Below, piece after piece: positions 17,624-29,045 of a stretch of 29,329 nucleotides of DNA. The position numbers and the translations under genes are program-made. The stretch's first letter is position 1, and each line of letters starts with the position of its first letter. The stretch comes from Batkoa obscura (lineage: Eukaryota > Entomophthoromycota > Entomophthoromycetes > Entomophthorales > Batkoaceae). The notes beneath the pieces were generated by a model that searched no databases, had not been told where the DNA came from, and was given only the letters and a program-made list of their open reading frames with translations. The stretch is from the NCBI GenBank assembly GCA_030770535.1, contig JASVEC010000225.1, positions 1 through 29,329 of the forward strand. Reading direction: 5' to 3'.

Positions 17624-20558
17624 ATGTCAGACTGTAGCGAAGTAAATAGAATAATAAAATGAGGTCCAAATGGATAACTAACAATAAAAATAGTTTGATG
17701 AAATACCTGAGATCGATGATGATGTAATTCGTTTTCAAGAAATAGTAATTTTTATTAATTTAATTAGGACTTGAAATTTCGACTTATTTCTAAAGATATT
17801 GGGAGTGAGTTGATATCCAAAAGCCCAAATTTAATTCCATATAGTCAATTATTATGCGTTTCTAATAAAAAAGGATATTATGTCTTTGGAATTAGAAAAA
17901 GTATTTTCGATAGTAAAATATTATTTTTGCAAATTAACTACTTTCTATTTAGATTTATATATAGCGGATTGTTATACCATACAATATGGAATAAGGAATC
18001 AAATGAAACTAAATAAGTTGTTTAAGAAGATAAAGTTAGAGGGAATTAGTAAAATTGTAAGTGTTGCTTTAGGCTCTTTGGATACTCAGGTTATTGTTGG
18101 AACTGAAGATAATCAAATATTGTTTTTTGATGCTAAGCAATTATTAAATGAAGTAAGTTTGTCATTATTAAACTATTAATCATCGTTTAGTTTCTTTTAG
18201 GATAACAATAAGCCAATTGATAGTATTAAGTTAGATAATTCGAGCTTTATTCAATTAGTATTAAATAATCCAAAACACTCTGAATATAACTTGGTCCTGT
18301 TGAAAAATAGGCAAATATTGTTATTCAATCAAAATGAAGAAATATGGAAGAAAGATGAGGTGTTTGCTGTAAATTGGACATATGATGGTACTCAGATTAG
18401 TATTGGAAATCAAGATTGTAGTTTAGCCATTTATGATTTGAAAGCGAATCAATTAAAGACGATTAAACCACCTAATGTTATTGAAAGTGATTGGAAAGGT
18501 AAAGAGAATGATATTTTTATAAGATGAATCTTTACTGACTCATTTATTAGTAAATAAAATAGAATGGCTAAATAAAGCGTTAGTACTTGCTATTTATTAT
18601 AATAAAATATACGAAGGTGATCAGCTAACGGATATTCAACAAAGTATTAGTATTATCAATATCCAAGATCAGGATAATCCTGTATATACTAATTTTGAAA
18701 ATTTATTCTTTACAACGATTAATGAGGAGGAAAAAGAGTATGAAGTTAAATTTGAAGTACAAAAGATTCAACACTATAATGAAAAGTATGGAATGATATT
18801 AGTATTAGGATTTAATTATTATACCGATATCAAATTAATAGGATGTCAAAATGAAGATAGTAAATTTTATTCATTAGAATTAGACGAAAATAATTGCATC
18901 AATCTTCCAATGATGAAAGGTGAAGAACTAAAATTAGTTCAATTACAAATTGACTTTAATAATCATTATAAAATACCAAATTTATCTAATGATTTGGATG
19001 ATACTAATGGTATGCCTATTGTTCTTGTATTGAATTCTTCAGGTCGCTTACAGAGTTATGATATGCTATCCAGTGAGTTTTGCTCTAACCCAGAGTTGAA
19101 ATCAAAACTTATGCAACATTATAATGATAAAAGGAACCAACTTTTATTTGATTATGAAAAGTTTGAAAAGAAAATTATTTCAATTGAAAGTATGAATACC
19201 CATAGTGATGATCATGACAATGAAAGTGAGGAAGAAGAACAAGAAGTAATTGAAGAAAAAGTTAAAGAGGTAGGAGAAGAGACAATTGAAGAAGCAATTA
19301 AAGAGGTAAGCGATGAAGATCATGAAGAAGGAGAAATAGGAAGCGAAGAAATACAAAGAATGAAAATAGATGATTATTTTAAGAAAGAGATTAAAAAAGG
19401 AATCAAAGCAGTTCAACCTAATTTAGTTAAAAAAGAAGAAGGAGCATTTGTATTAGAAGAGGAAGTAAAAGATGATATAAACGACATTGAAGCTTATCTT
19501 AAATCCAAAGGATTGGACTTATTTAATGGTAAATTAATATTTTATTATTTATTATTTACTTAATATAATTTAGATTTTGATTCGGAGTTCAATAAGAAGT
19601 TTACATCTCCAGAGTTAGAAGATTCGAATGTAGTTATTTCATTCATTATTTTTAAATTTTTTAAATTTTATTTTATTTAGAAATTTAAAGAATACAGGGA
19701 TTTTTTTATAAGGTTACAATTAGTAAGTATTAGTTTATCATTATATGGCCATCAATTAATAAAGATTTTATAGATTAAACATAGTTTTGGACAGCATAAG
19801 CATGACTGGCAAAAGTACTACCAGTTAAATAGTAGAATTGATTATTTAGTTCATAAAATTGAAAAAATAGAGATTGAAACGGAACAAAATTATAGAGATA
19901 GTTTTGATTTAATTGAGTATATACTCCATGTAAAAAATGACATTATAAAAAGTAACTTTATTATTATTATATTGTACTACGTTAATTAAGTTTAATTTTA
20001 GTTAATAAGCAACTAACTTCAATTCAAACATTAATCTCTTCTTTAAATTCAAATAACACTACAACTTACTCTCACTCCTCCCCTGAATATCAATTTATTG
20101 TCACTTCTGGCTGTTTGGTAAGTTATCATACTATATTATATTATAATAATTCATTAATAAGTTAATAGAAATTAAATAAAGAAATAGCAGAAGTACATCG
20201 TTCTATCACTAACTATTACACCAGCATAGAAAATAACAAGTTTAATAAAACAATTGAAAGAAGAGAACATACACACTCAGTTAAAGAAATATTATGGAAT
20301 ATATTAAAGGATGTTAGTGAACTTCAATATATGATGGATTTAATTAAAGACAACAATGATAAGTTGGATTTTCACCATATGGATAGCCCCTCTATTAGAT
20401 CTTTTTTAAATGCTTTTATAGAGTTTAATTTTAATTCTATCGATTTGGCTAAGGTTACAGAGTTTGAAAATAAAAAAGAATGGGCTGGAAAGTTTAGGGA
20501 TAAAGTCGAAAAGTTAAATAAGGATTCGGAGCTTCCAATTTGGGAGATTAATAATTAG
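17624..20558 (+). CDS. NUP159: NUP159/NUP214-type nucleoporin
   Basis: Eleven exons give about 812 aa: 17624-17641, 17694-17723 (or -17744), 17768-17900, 17953-18152, 18201-18498, 18551-19528, 19574-19629, 19681-19722, 19774-19951, 20002-20117 and 20169-20558. NUP159 sits on the cytoplasmic face of the pore and recruits the Dbp5 helicase for mRNA release. The first ~420 residues match the N-terminal beta-propeller blade by blade: LLCVSNKKGYYVFG (human LLAVSNKYGLVFAG), then QILFFDAKQLLNE, FAVNWTYDGTQISIGNQD, VNKIEWLNKALVLAIYYN and PIVLVLNSSGRLQSYDM. An acidic linker (residues about 440-520) and a helical, probably coiled-coil C-terminus follow, the part that in yeast docks to Nup82. Almost no FG dipeptides are present, and the protein is much shorter than yeast Nup159 (about 1460 aa). 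The exon 2 boundary is uncertain. Confidence 0.87.
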
Positions 20559-20758
20559 AAGGTTGCACAGATTTTCATCCTTTTTTACTCCTTCTTATAC
20601 ACTAATAAAAATAAATTTAAACTGTTGTTTGTTTCTTCTATTGTCCTATAACAAGAACTAAGATTATTCAAAAATGCTATAAATTTTCGTTTAAATAACA
20701 GTAATGAAAATTAAAAAGGCTAAATTTAATAATACAATTTAGATTTTATTTTTTTTGC
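20559..20758. terminator. Convergent 3' region of NUP159 and the Ser-rich gene
   Basis: Only 200 bp separate two facing stop codons, with AATAAA-like hexamers (for example AATAAAAATAAA at about 20603-20614). The two 3' UTRs probably abut or overlap. Confidence 0.35.
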
Positions 20759-21484
20759 TTAAAACTCGGCTTGAAAATCTTTAGAAATTTCAATGATTGA
20801 ACGATGCTGATGGTTATTCCCGCTACGCTTTGAAGGTAAAGTAGAATATTTACTATTCGAATCTCGGTAATGACGTGGAAAAATACCACTACGTAAGCTA
20901 CCAAGCTCTTTAGCTAATTGTCGGGAAGACCAACCTTCAAACCCAATGGTAGGGTCTGGGGTATAACTGTAAGCTCTAAAGATATTATGCTGATTTGAGT
21001 TGTTACTATTTGATGAGTGATGGTTTTGATTATATTTCTTTTTTACACTGTCTGGTCTTGTGATGGATAATAACTCTGAAAGTACTAAGCTTTCTTCGTT
21101 ATTAAATTCATAATTGATCAAGTTGCTTTCCGATGCTCCTTCTTTTTCCTTGTCTTCTTCTATAGGCTCTTCATTATAACTATCATGATAACTCATCATA
21201 TTTTCACTATTTGTTTCAAAGATAATTGGTGGTGAAAACAACTTCCTTGGCGAGGGTGCTATAATATCATTGTCTTCGTTATTACTATTTAATTCAACAC
21301 TATTCTTTTCCGAGTATTGAAGGGAACGCTGTAATGCAAATGAACGAAGTAACGAAAGATCATTAGAATAATCTTTTGAACCGATATTGGAAGTAGAAGC
21401 AGGGCGAAGTGGGAGGGTGAAAGAGGGTAATTCATTGTCCAATTGAGAGCTAGTTGAAAAGGCTGGGTGAAGTAAAGTGGACAT
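20759..21484 (-). CDS. Unrecognised Ser/Asn-rich 241-aa protein
   Basis: A single-exon reading frame with regular codon composition and a clear ATG. Residues 1-165 are Ser-, Asn- and Glu-rich and look disordered, with SP and SPR motifs (APSPRKLFSPP at 76-86) that could be kinase sites and an acidic EEPIEEDKEKEG stretch. The C-terminal 70 residues are less biased and may be the conserved part: YTPDPTIGFEGWSSRQLAKE at about 174-193, then LRSGIFPRHYR and RSIIEISKDFQAEF. I recognise no family. It is convergent with NUP159. Confidence 0.6.
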   Translation of the reverse strand: MSTLLHPAFSTSSQLDNELPSFTLPLRPASTSNIGSKDYSNDLSLLRSFALQRSLQYSEKNSVELNSNNEDNDIIAPSPRKLFSPPIIFETNSENMMSYHDSYNEEPIEEDKEKEGASESNLINYEFNNEESLVLSELLSITRPDSVKKKYNQNHHSSNSNNSNQHNIFRAYSYTPDPTIGFEGWSSRQLAKELGSLRSGIFPRHYRDSNSKYSTLPSKRSGNNHQHRSIIEISKDFQAEF

Positions 21485-23449
21485 TTTGTTTTAAGTTTAG
21501 ATTGAAGCAGCTAATATTAGGTAAATACTGGTTAAAGTTGATTTTTAGAATTACAATTAATATTGTTTATACAAAAAATTGAGCGGATTTATACAGTTGA
21601 TGAAATGAGATGATATTTTCCTTAACCTGAGGTTGAATGTGATGAGTCTATTTTTAAACAAGGATTTTTTAATAGTTAGACACTAAGAGTACAGTATGAT
21701 GGCAAAATACAGATGGTATAAATTTTGATAAAAAGTGTTGGTGTTTTTAAACTTTTGAAAGGGAAGTAAGAGAACTAAAAGAAGGGTCTATTAAAATTAA
21801 AAAAAGATTAAGTAATATAAAAGGAGAATCAAAAATTAGGGATTAAAAACTAAGAGGTACAGGGGCTGTGGTTCTCTTTAAGAACTTATTGGTTATTTAA
21901 AAAAATAAAACTAACTTTCCGTTAAATAAAAGTTAAAAATAACAAAAGTTAAAAATAGAACGTGGACGTTGAAATACTTTTGTTGAAAAATAGAAATGGC
22001 TTCAAGGAGAAATATTGAATTTAAACTTGATAAACTTTTAAGCTAAATGGGATAAAATCAAATCCGTTAAAAAAATAAAGTTCACTTTTTTAAAAAAAAT
22101 AGCTGATTTAATAAGTAAAAGATGTTGCTTTTATACTTGAATCTTACATTACGCCTTAATATACCTAGTTTGCCCTTTTAACCAATCATTACCTCTTTTA
22201 TGAAACTTCCTGAAAATGTTGTGTTTAGATCAACCAATGATCTTCAATTTATTTTTCTATTAAATGCTTGTTTCACAAATTAATTTACTTTTGAAATAAT
22301 ATGATATTTTGACATTTAAGCTCAACTAATATTATAAAATATATAATAATACCAATATTAATATGTCTAAAACATATAGCTTATAAGCAATTTATTAGTA
22401 GCTTGTATGCTATCATCATAACATTATTTCATTTTTGCTTAGTAGTAATTGATTAAGTTTAACCAGTTTTATTGCTAACATGCTTAAAATGATTAAATTT
22501 ATAATTTGTCCTAACCTATCAAAAATGAACATTAAGAATAAATTTAAAACTCATAAAATACTGGTTATTTTTAGATTTTTACCACTAAAGATAAAAAATT
22601 TGGACAGTAAGCCCGGTTAAAATAATAAGATATAATAATTAAAATAATTATTTGTAATAGTACGATGTTATTTTGTTATGTTAATAGTTATCTCATAATA
22701 TGTAATTTTTAAACTACTATAAAAACTTAGTAAAAAATTGAGTAAATGCCTAGTAAAACAAAACTATTTAAAGCAAATATTACTAACCACGTTTTATTTA
22801 TGTAGTTATTTATAACTTATACCACTTGGATACTTTTTCTATTTATTATATAGGTTAATTTTTCTATACCCTTTTATGATATTTTACTTTTATAATTAAT
22901 TTCATTTTAAAAAACTAGAAATTATTAAATTTTTCTGATTATCAATCGAGTCTTAATTTATAAAAAAACTAGTTTTACCTTTGATGTTATCAAACCCCTA
23001 GCAAATAAACCCTATTTTAAATGGCAGTCTATATCAGTTTATGTTACTATTTTTAATAAAATCAAATTAAATCTATGAATAGGAATATATAATCAAATCC
23101 AGTGATAAGATTCAATTTATCTATACCTTGAATAGAAAATTGCCAAGATTAACGTCATCTGAGCTATAAGCAGGTTGAGTTCTAACTCTAAAGAAGTTCA
23201 TGTTCCTCCTAAATGACCTTTGAGGCTATATAAATCATTATCTCTCTTTAACTTAATAGAATATTCGCCCTTCTGGGTCTAAGATTTTCAAAAGAATAAT
23301 TAAATTTATGTACATTATTAACTATAACAATAAAAATTATTAAATAAAACACTTAAAGCACAGAAAAAATCCGTAATTAAAAACAATTATTTAATTTAAT
23401 TTTTTAATTTTATATTCTCGTTTATACTTTAAAACTAGCTCCCCTAAAC
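21485..23449. other. 1.96 kb spacer with one coding-like island
   Basis: The 5' side of the Ser-rich gene (21485 to about 22140) has moderately higher GC and may hold its promoter and leader. The rest is featureless except at about 23127-23290. There the minus strand carries a higher-GC patch with an ATG at 23201 followed by 25 coding-like codons (NFFRVRTQPAYSSDDVNLG) up to a possible GT donor. No continuation exon was identified. It could be the first exon of a small gene or a remnant. Confidence 0.3.
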
Positions 23450-25016
23450 TTAGAAACGATTTTGACTCATATTACCACGTAAACGAGTGTAATCAGTCAA
23501 ACATTCAACTGGACCATGACCAACAACGGCAACTTCACGATCCCAGAGATATTCGCTAGCAACTCTGCGAACATCATCAGCAGTAAGTTTATCGATCTTA
23601 GAAGCAACTTCACTTGGTTCGATACGAGATCCAGTAGTGATGATTTGACGAGCCATATCCTCGAAGGCTGGAGTGGTTCCATCTAATGAGAATAAAAGAC
23701 CGGCTTTAAGTTGTTGTTTAGCACGGGCTACTTCACCATCAGTGACAGTGGTAGTTAAACGATTCCATTCATTGAGGGTGAAATGGACCAAATCATCAAG
23801 TTGTTTCTTGTTCTCTGAAATAAGATAGATGCCCCAAAGACCAGTATCTGAGTAAGAAGTATTGAAAGACATAAATGAGTTAGCAAGCTTATTCTTGGAT
23901 ACAATTTGGGAAAGGCGAGATGACAAAAAGTTAGATGATCCTAAACTACGATCCCAGTTTCCAATGAGAGAGCTCATTAAAAGCATGGTGAAATAATCTG
24001 GGGATCCCCAGCTTACACCTTCAACAGCAAGAGCAATGTGGGCAGCTTGTTGATCATCATGACGGATACGGACTTCAGATCCTGAGAAATGAGGTTTAGT
24101 TTTGATAGCTGAGAGACCGGCTGGAGAATTAGCAGCTGGCATATTTGAAAAATGTTTGCTAGCAAGTTCAACTAATTCTTCATGAGCTACTGAGCCAGCA
24201 CCAGCAAGGATGACACGTTCTGGCGAATAATTTTCACCAATATAAGCTTTGAGGTCTTGAGCTGAAATAGAGTTAATATTTTCCTTTGGTCCAAGGATGG
24301 TACGTCCAAGAGAGTGGCCTTGGAAAGCAGTTGCGTGAAGGTGATCAAATACAACTTCTTCAATATTTTTTTCAACTTCGATTTGTTCAGTGAGGATAAC
24401 ATCACGTTCTCTTTCAATAGCCTTTGGATCAAAAGTTGATTTTTGTAAAATGTCACTAAGAATATCTACTGAGTTAGAAACATCCTTTTTGTGGCACTTA
24501 GCATAATATACAGTTTGTTCGCGGGAAGTGTAAGCATTTAAGTGACCACCCATATTTTCAATAGCTAATTCGATATCTAATTGACTACGAGTTTTGGTAC
24601 CCTACGGTACATTTTCTTTAAAAAAGATTAAAAAATAAATGAAAATGAATTACTTTAAATGCCATATGTTCGAGGAAGTGAGCTGTACCATTATTTTTTT
24701 CGTTTTCAGCACGGCTACCAGCATCAATCATGACACCAACAGTAGCAGTTTGAGAGTTTGGATGAGTTTCAGTGGCAACTGTAAGTCCATTAGGAAGAAC
24801 AGTGACTTTAGTTCCTGGAGCTGAAGAAGCTGAACTGTGGGATGCAAGTCCAGCACGTACTAATTTTGCTGGAATTAAAGCCTTTATAATTTTGTTAATA
24901 TTGGATACATTAAATTGAATCATTATAATTCATAAATCATAATAAAAGATTGAAACAAAGAGTACCTTATTAAGCGTTGATTTAAGGGCTGAGTTTGAAA
25001 CTAAACGGAAAGCCAT
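23450..25016 (-). CDS. MAS1: Mitochondrial processing peptidase beta subunit
   Basis: Three exons on the minus strand (25016-24966, 24881-24654, 24601-23450) give 476 aa. Beta-MPP is the zinc protease that removes presequences in the matrix, working with alpha-MPP. The inverted zinc motif HFLEH is at residues 85-89 (H85, E88, H89), and the third ligand E165 lies 76 residues later, as in yeast. The N-terminus ([17 protein letters not shown], then more Arg/Lys and Ser) is a typical presequence, after which [14 protein letters not shown] begins the mature M16 fold. The second M16 lobe is present (about 265-470, including [20 protein letters not shown] and [18 protein letters not shown]). The intact HxxEH separates it from alpha-MPP and from most inactive complex III core subunits. 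Length agrees with the family (about 460-490). GC is clearly above its surroundings, as expected of a conserved, well-expressed gene. Confidence 0.95.
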
Positions 25017-25654
25017 AGTAATAAAAATCTATTGTTTATAATTTGGGTTTAGTGATATTGAATTTTAAGTTAGGTTAAAAAATTACTGAATCTAAAAGGA
25101 AAACCTAAAGAAATGATTAAATCTTGATCAAGATATAGATTAGACAAACTGTAAAATCTTCGATATTTGTAAAATCCCATAATTACTGCTTATGATTGGC
25201 CAATCCTATCTCCTAGCTCATTTCTACTTTGCTTAAAATTTATGATTATCTTTCGAGTTCATCCAATCAAAATTCAAGATGCTATTTAATCAAAACCAAA
25301 ATCATATTGATACAAAATCACAGTGCTTTAAAGCGAATAGTTTAATAATATACTTTAAATGTAGTATAAAATAAAAACAAGGGTATAATAATATTTGAAT
25401 TATTTATATTACATGAATTAAAGCTATATTTTATAAGATTTACAGAAACTTTAGAATAAAACATAAAACCAATTAGATATGATGCAAAATATTTAATAGT
25501 TATTTAATTTCTAAGGAGAAGTAGGTTATTTTTATTCCTTAATTAGCTATCATGATAAGTTAAAACAAATTTAATAACATTTTAATATTAGCAATTTAGA
25601 AGTCTATTACTAAAACTAACTGAATCTACATCGTATAAATACATCCCAGTTAGT
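25017..25654 (-). promoter_or_regulatory. MPP-beta promoter region and DnaJ 3' flank
   Basis: 638 bp between the MPP-beta start and the DnaJ stop, both on the minus strand. A palindromic double CCAAT box ATTGGCCAAT lies at 25195-25204, about 180 bp upstream of the MPP-beta start, and CATCCAATCAA at about 25260-25270. The HAP/NF-Y complex binds CCAAT boxes in promoters of many fungal genes for mitochondrial proteins. The part near 25400-25650 is the DnaJ 3' UTR and spacer. Confidence 0.45.
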
Positions 25655-26959
25655 TTACTGTTGTGCACATTGGACACCTGGACCTTGATGCATACCTTCT
25701 CCTTCCTCATCAATGCCTTCGTCAGCTCCTTCTGAACGTGATTTTTGTGTTGGATCTACATTAGTTAACATAACTTCTTCAGCTGAGCTATCATGGGCTG
25801 GGGAATTCTTTGGTGGGAGCAATTTTTCAAGCTGAGCAAGGTGCTCAGGTGTAGCCCATCCATTTTCAGGGAACTCAACATCGAAAGTGATGTAAAGATT
25901 ACCATGTACATGATGACGGCGAGAAGGCATACCTTCACCTTCGATAGATTTGATTTCTCCTAATCACAATTAACAAAAACAAAAATTAAATCGCTAAAAT
26001 AAACTTACCATGTTTTATAGTTTCACCTGGGAGAATTGAAACTTCAAGTTTACGACCATCTAAATGTGTAATATGGAAAATACCACCAGTAAGGGCAGCA
26101 TTAAGAGAGATTTTTTTGTTCATAAAAAGATCATCTTTGCTTCTCTTGAAGATAGCATGTGGTTTTTCTTCAAGGATAATCTCAACATCCCCTGGAATAG
26201 TTCCGGGTAAATGATTACCTTTACCTTCGAATTTAATAGTTTCTTGGTCCTTCATACCTTTATCGATATTGACCTCAACAATTTCACGATCATTGACAAC
26301 TTTTCCTCCTCTGCAGTCAGTACAACGATCTTTATCATTTATTAATTCTCCTTCACCTCGGCAATCAGTACATTGTTGTTGGAATTGTTGAATCATTGGT
26401 CCCATTTGACGAGTAATTAATCTAATACCTTGACCATGGCAGGCGCTACAAGTTTTAACTGATCCTTCTTTACCACCACGTCCGTTACACCCTTTACATA
26501 ATACTTGTTTAGAAATAGCAATTTTAGATACTTTGCCTTTATACAAATCTTCTAAAGAAATATTCATAGTATGATGAATAGGCTTGCATTTACGTGGTCC
26601 ACTTGGTTGACGACGTTGTTGGCCTCCAAACATACCACCTCCGCCAAATAATTGGGAGAAAAGGTCTTCGGCAGACATACCATTACCACCATCGCCATTA
26701 AGACCTTCTTCACCATATCTATCATAAACCTCACGTTTTTGTGGGTCAGATAAGACTTCATAAGCATGAGAAATTTCCTTGAATCTTTCACCTTCGTTAG
26801 GGTTCTAAACAAATGAATATAATTCATTACTAATTTAATTAGATTTACCTTATCTGGATGGTACTTAAGAGCTAATTTACGATAGGCTTTTTTAAGCTCA
26901 GAATCGCTACTTTCAGGGTTTACGCCGAGTAAATCGTATAATTTAGTATCCTTTACCAT
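25655..26959 (-). CDS. YDJ1: Type I Hsp40 (DnaJ), Ydj1/DNAJA2-like
   Basis: Three exons on the minus strand (26959-26849, 26804-26009, 25959-25655) give 403 aa, close to yeast Ydj1 (409). It is a cytosolic J-protein that stimulates Hsp70 ATPase and hands over substrates, including mitochondrial precursors. Seen in order: J domain with YHPDK (HPD at 34-36), the first intron falling exactly after it; a Gly/Phe-rich linker with [10 protein letters not shown]; four zinc-binding repeats [24 protein letters not shown] and CTDCRGGK; client-binding beta domains ([17 protein letters not shown], then [13 protein letters not shown]); and the C-terminus VQCAQQ, a CaaX box whose final Gln predicts farnesylation. 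Animal DNAJA2 ends in a very similar CAHQ. The start is four residues upstream of the usual TKLYDLLGV block, as in the family. Confidence 0.96.
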
Positions 26960-27991
26960 GTTGAATAAGTTGAATTCTCAATAGACAAATGTAAATTAAA
27001 TAAAACTAACAAAAGCTAAACTTTTATGTTTTTTGAACTGACCAATTAAATTTCTAATCTCAATCACCCCAAATTTCATTAGTTTTTATATCCAATCAAT
27101 TTCGAGTTGATAAATTGGAACCCAAATTATCGATTTTTTTTCAAACTTTAATAATTTTAAGCTTAAGAGCTCCCTCTTAATTTGCTTGAATGTTGGTCAA
27201 AATTTACAAATTTGCAATTTCATTTGTTAACAAAACCTATATTTGGAAAGTACGCATTTATCGGTATCCAACTCAATTATTCTAGTAAGTTCTATCACTT
27301 TCAACCATTATTCCTCAATTAGTTTTATATTACTAAGTTTTCTGTTGAAAAAAAGCGGATCTATTATTAGTAATGACTTTAGTAAACATTTATAACATTA
27401 AATAACAATGTTTCAACATAATTTTTTAGTCTCTTAAAAATTAACTATACAAAATGTTTATTTAAATATAAAATTAATTTTGAAACAAACATTAGATAAA
27501 CTAGTTTAATTTCAGATAATAGTAAAAATTAAACCTCTGCCCATAAAATCAGGGATACTATTAAATCTTATTTTTTAATTCAAATTTCTAGAGTTTTAAT
27601 TTTTATGAATCGAAAATCAATTGATAAGAAACCGGTATTAATATTTATATTGAATATTACAATGTCTCAATTTCCAAATATAATTAACTCTGAAGGCATT
27701 TAATGTACAATGGAAGTTTTTAATATTTTTTTTAATGTATTCAAGCGTTTCTTTTCCACTTATTTTTGTACAACTATTCATGAGAAGATTTTTATTGTAC
27801 CTGATTAATGTTTGTAAACTCTGAAACTATGGCTAAAAGTATAAGCTTACTCTTTAAACTAAGCTATAAATGTTAGATAGACTAGCACACCTTTTTAATA
27901 AAGCGATTTTTTAACTTGATATGTATTTGTTTCATAGAAAAGGCAAAATATATTACCTATTGAGAAAATATAAACTGTTATAAAATAAATT
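26960..27991. promoter_or_regulatory. DnaJ promoter region and AT-rich spacer
   Basis: The first ~150 bp upstream of the DnaJ start hold three CCAAT pentamers: ACCAAT (27042-27046 core), TATCCAATCAA (27092-27096 core) and ATTGG at 27114-27118. The CCAATCAA form is shared with the MPP-beta promoter. I found no convincing heat-shock element (alternating GAA/TTC pentamers). Beyond about 27300 the sequence is featureless spacer. Confidence 0.4.
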
Positions 27992-28279
27992 TTGGTAAGC
28001 ATTTTGAAGTTGTACAAGTATTCTAATATCACTTCCGCCATTGAATCAATAAGTCATAAAGTAATCCTACTAAAGCTACGAGATATATTTGAAAAATTTA
28101 TATTATATAAATACTATGTCTATTATAGCTATAGTACTAAAAATCGAGCTTGTTTTAGCCTTAGTTATTTCAAATGTACAAAGTCAAGAATTTTTAATTT
28201 GGTAAAACAGCATTATGATATAATTACTCTTTTAGATAAGAAAGTTAAAAAGTTGGTAATTTTTACGCACTCCTTATGA
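27992..28279 (+). other. Weak 95-codon open frame, probably not a gene
   Basis: An open frame beginning with TTG and ending in a TGA at 28277-28279. Composition is rich in Tyr, Ile, Lys and Ser, as translated AT-rich DNA usually is, but one part (ESISHKVILLKLRDIFEKF) looks helical and the run is long for this base composition. There is no ATG start, no recognised motif and no splice partner. It could be an internal exon or a remnant; I do not assign it a function. Confidence 0.2.
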
Positions 28280-29045
28280 TTTATGATTAAAATACTTATT
28301 TGAGATTCAAATTAATCCTTTATAACATATTTCCTTTGAGCTAATTTAGCACCAAGGTAATATTAAATTTACGCCAAAGTATTCGATATTATAAATTTGT
28401 TTGATTTATTTTACAAAATTTCTCTTGCATTTATTTAATCTAGATTCTTTTTTTAGAAACATGTCTGGAACAATATATTTGGTATAAAATTTTAAACTGA
28501 ATTTTATTATTCTATTTAATTTTATTAAAAATACATTTAGAACATTTTATTAAAAAACATTAAATGTATTAAAAGTACGCTTCATTTATTTATAGCCTAA
28601 AATAATTCAAAATTAACAGAATTGCTATGTATAATATAGTATATTTTCTAAAGTAAGGCTGTTAAGCCTACATTAATAAAAATAGTGTAATATCAAGCAT
28701 TAAAAATCAATTGATAAAGCTGAAATTTTAATTCGGTTTAAATTAAAAAATGAGGGAATTGAACTTATTAAGGCTTTAAAGAGGTGATAAAAATGATAGA
28801 AATTTATTCAATCATTTTTTGTAAATAAACAAGGGTATTGGACTGCTTATACTTAAAACCAATAATGAGCAGCTTTTTCATGAATTTATGTCATTAATCA
28901 GTTAATTACAGAGTATTACTTATGACACAATTTAGAACAACATAAAAAAGAATAGAATTATTTAAGAGTGTATAATAACAAAACATATAAAATAAACGAA
29001 AATTCATTCCATAAATTCAATTTTAAAATAAAAATAAAAATAAAG
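28280..29045. other. AT-rich spacer upstream of the truncated gene
   Basis: 766 bp with no repeat family member and no coding pattern. The last ~100 bp, with a run of AAAATAAAA, would be the leader of the gene at the right edge. Confidence 0.35.

Noticed and set aside
26960-27130. Heat-shock element upstream of the DnaJ gene
   Set aside because: Scattered TTC and GAA trimers occur, but not three alternating pentamers at the proper spacing.
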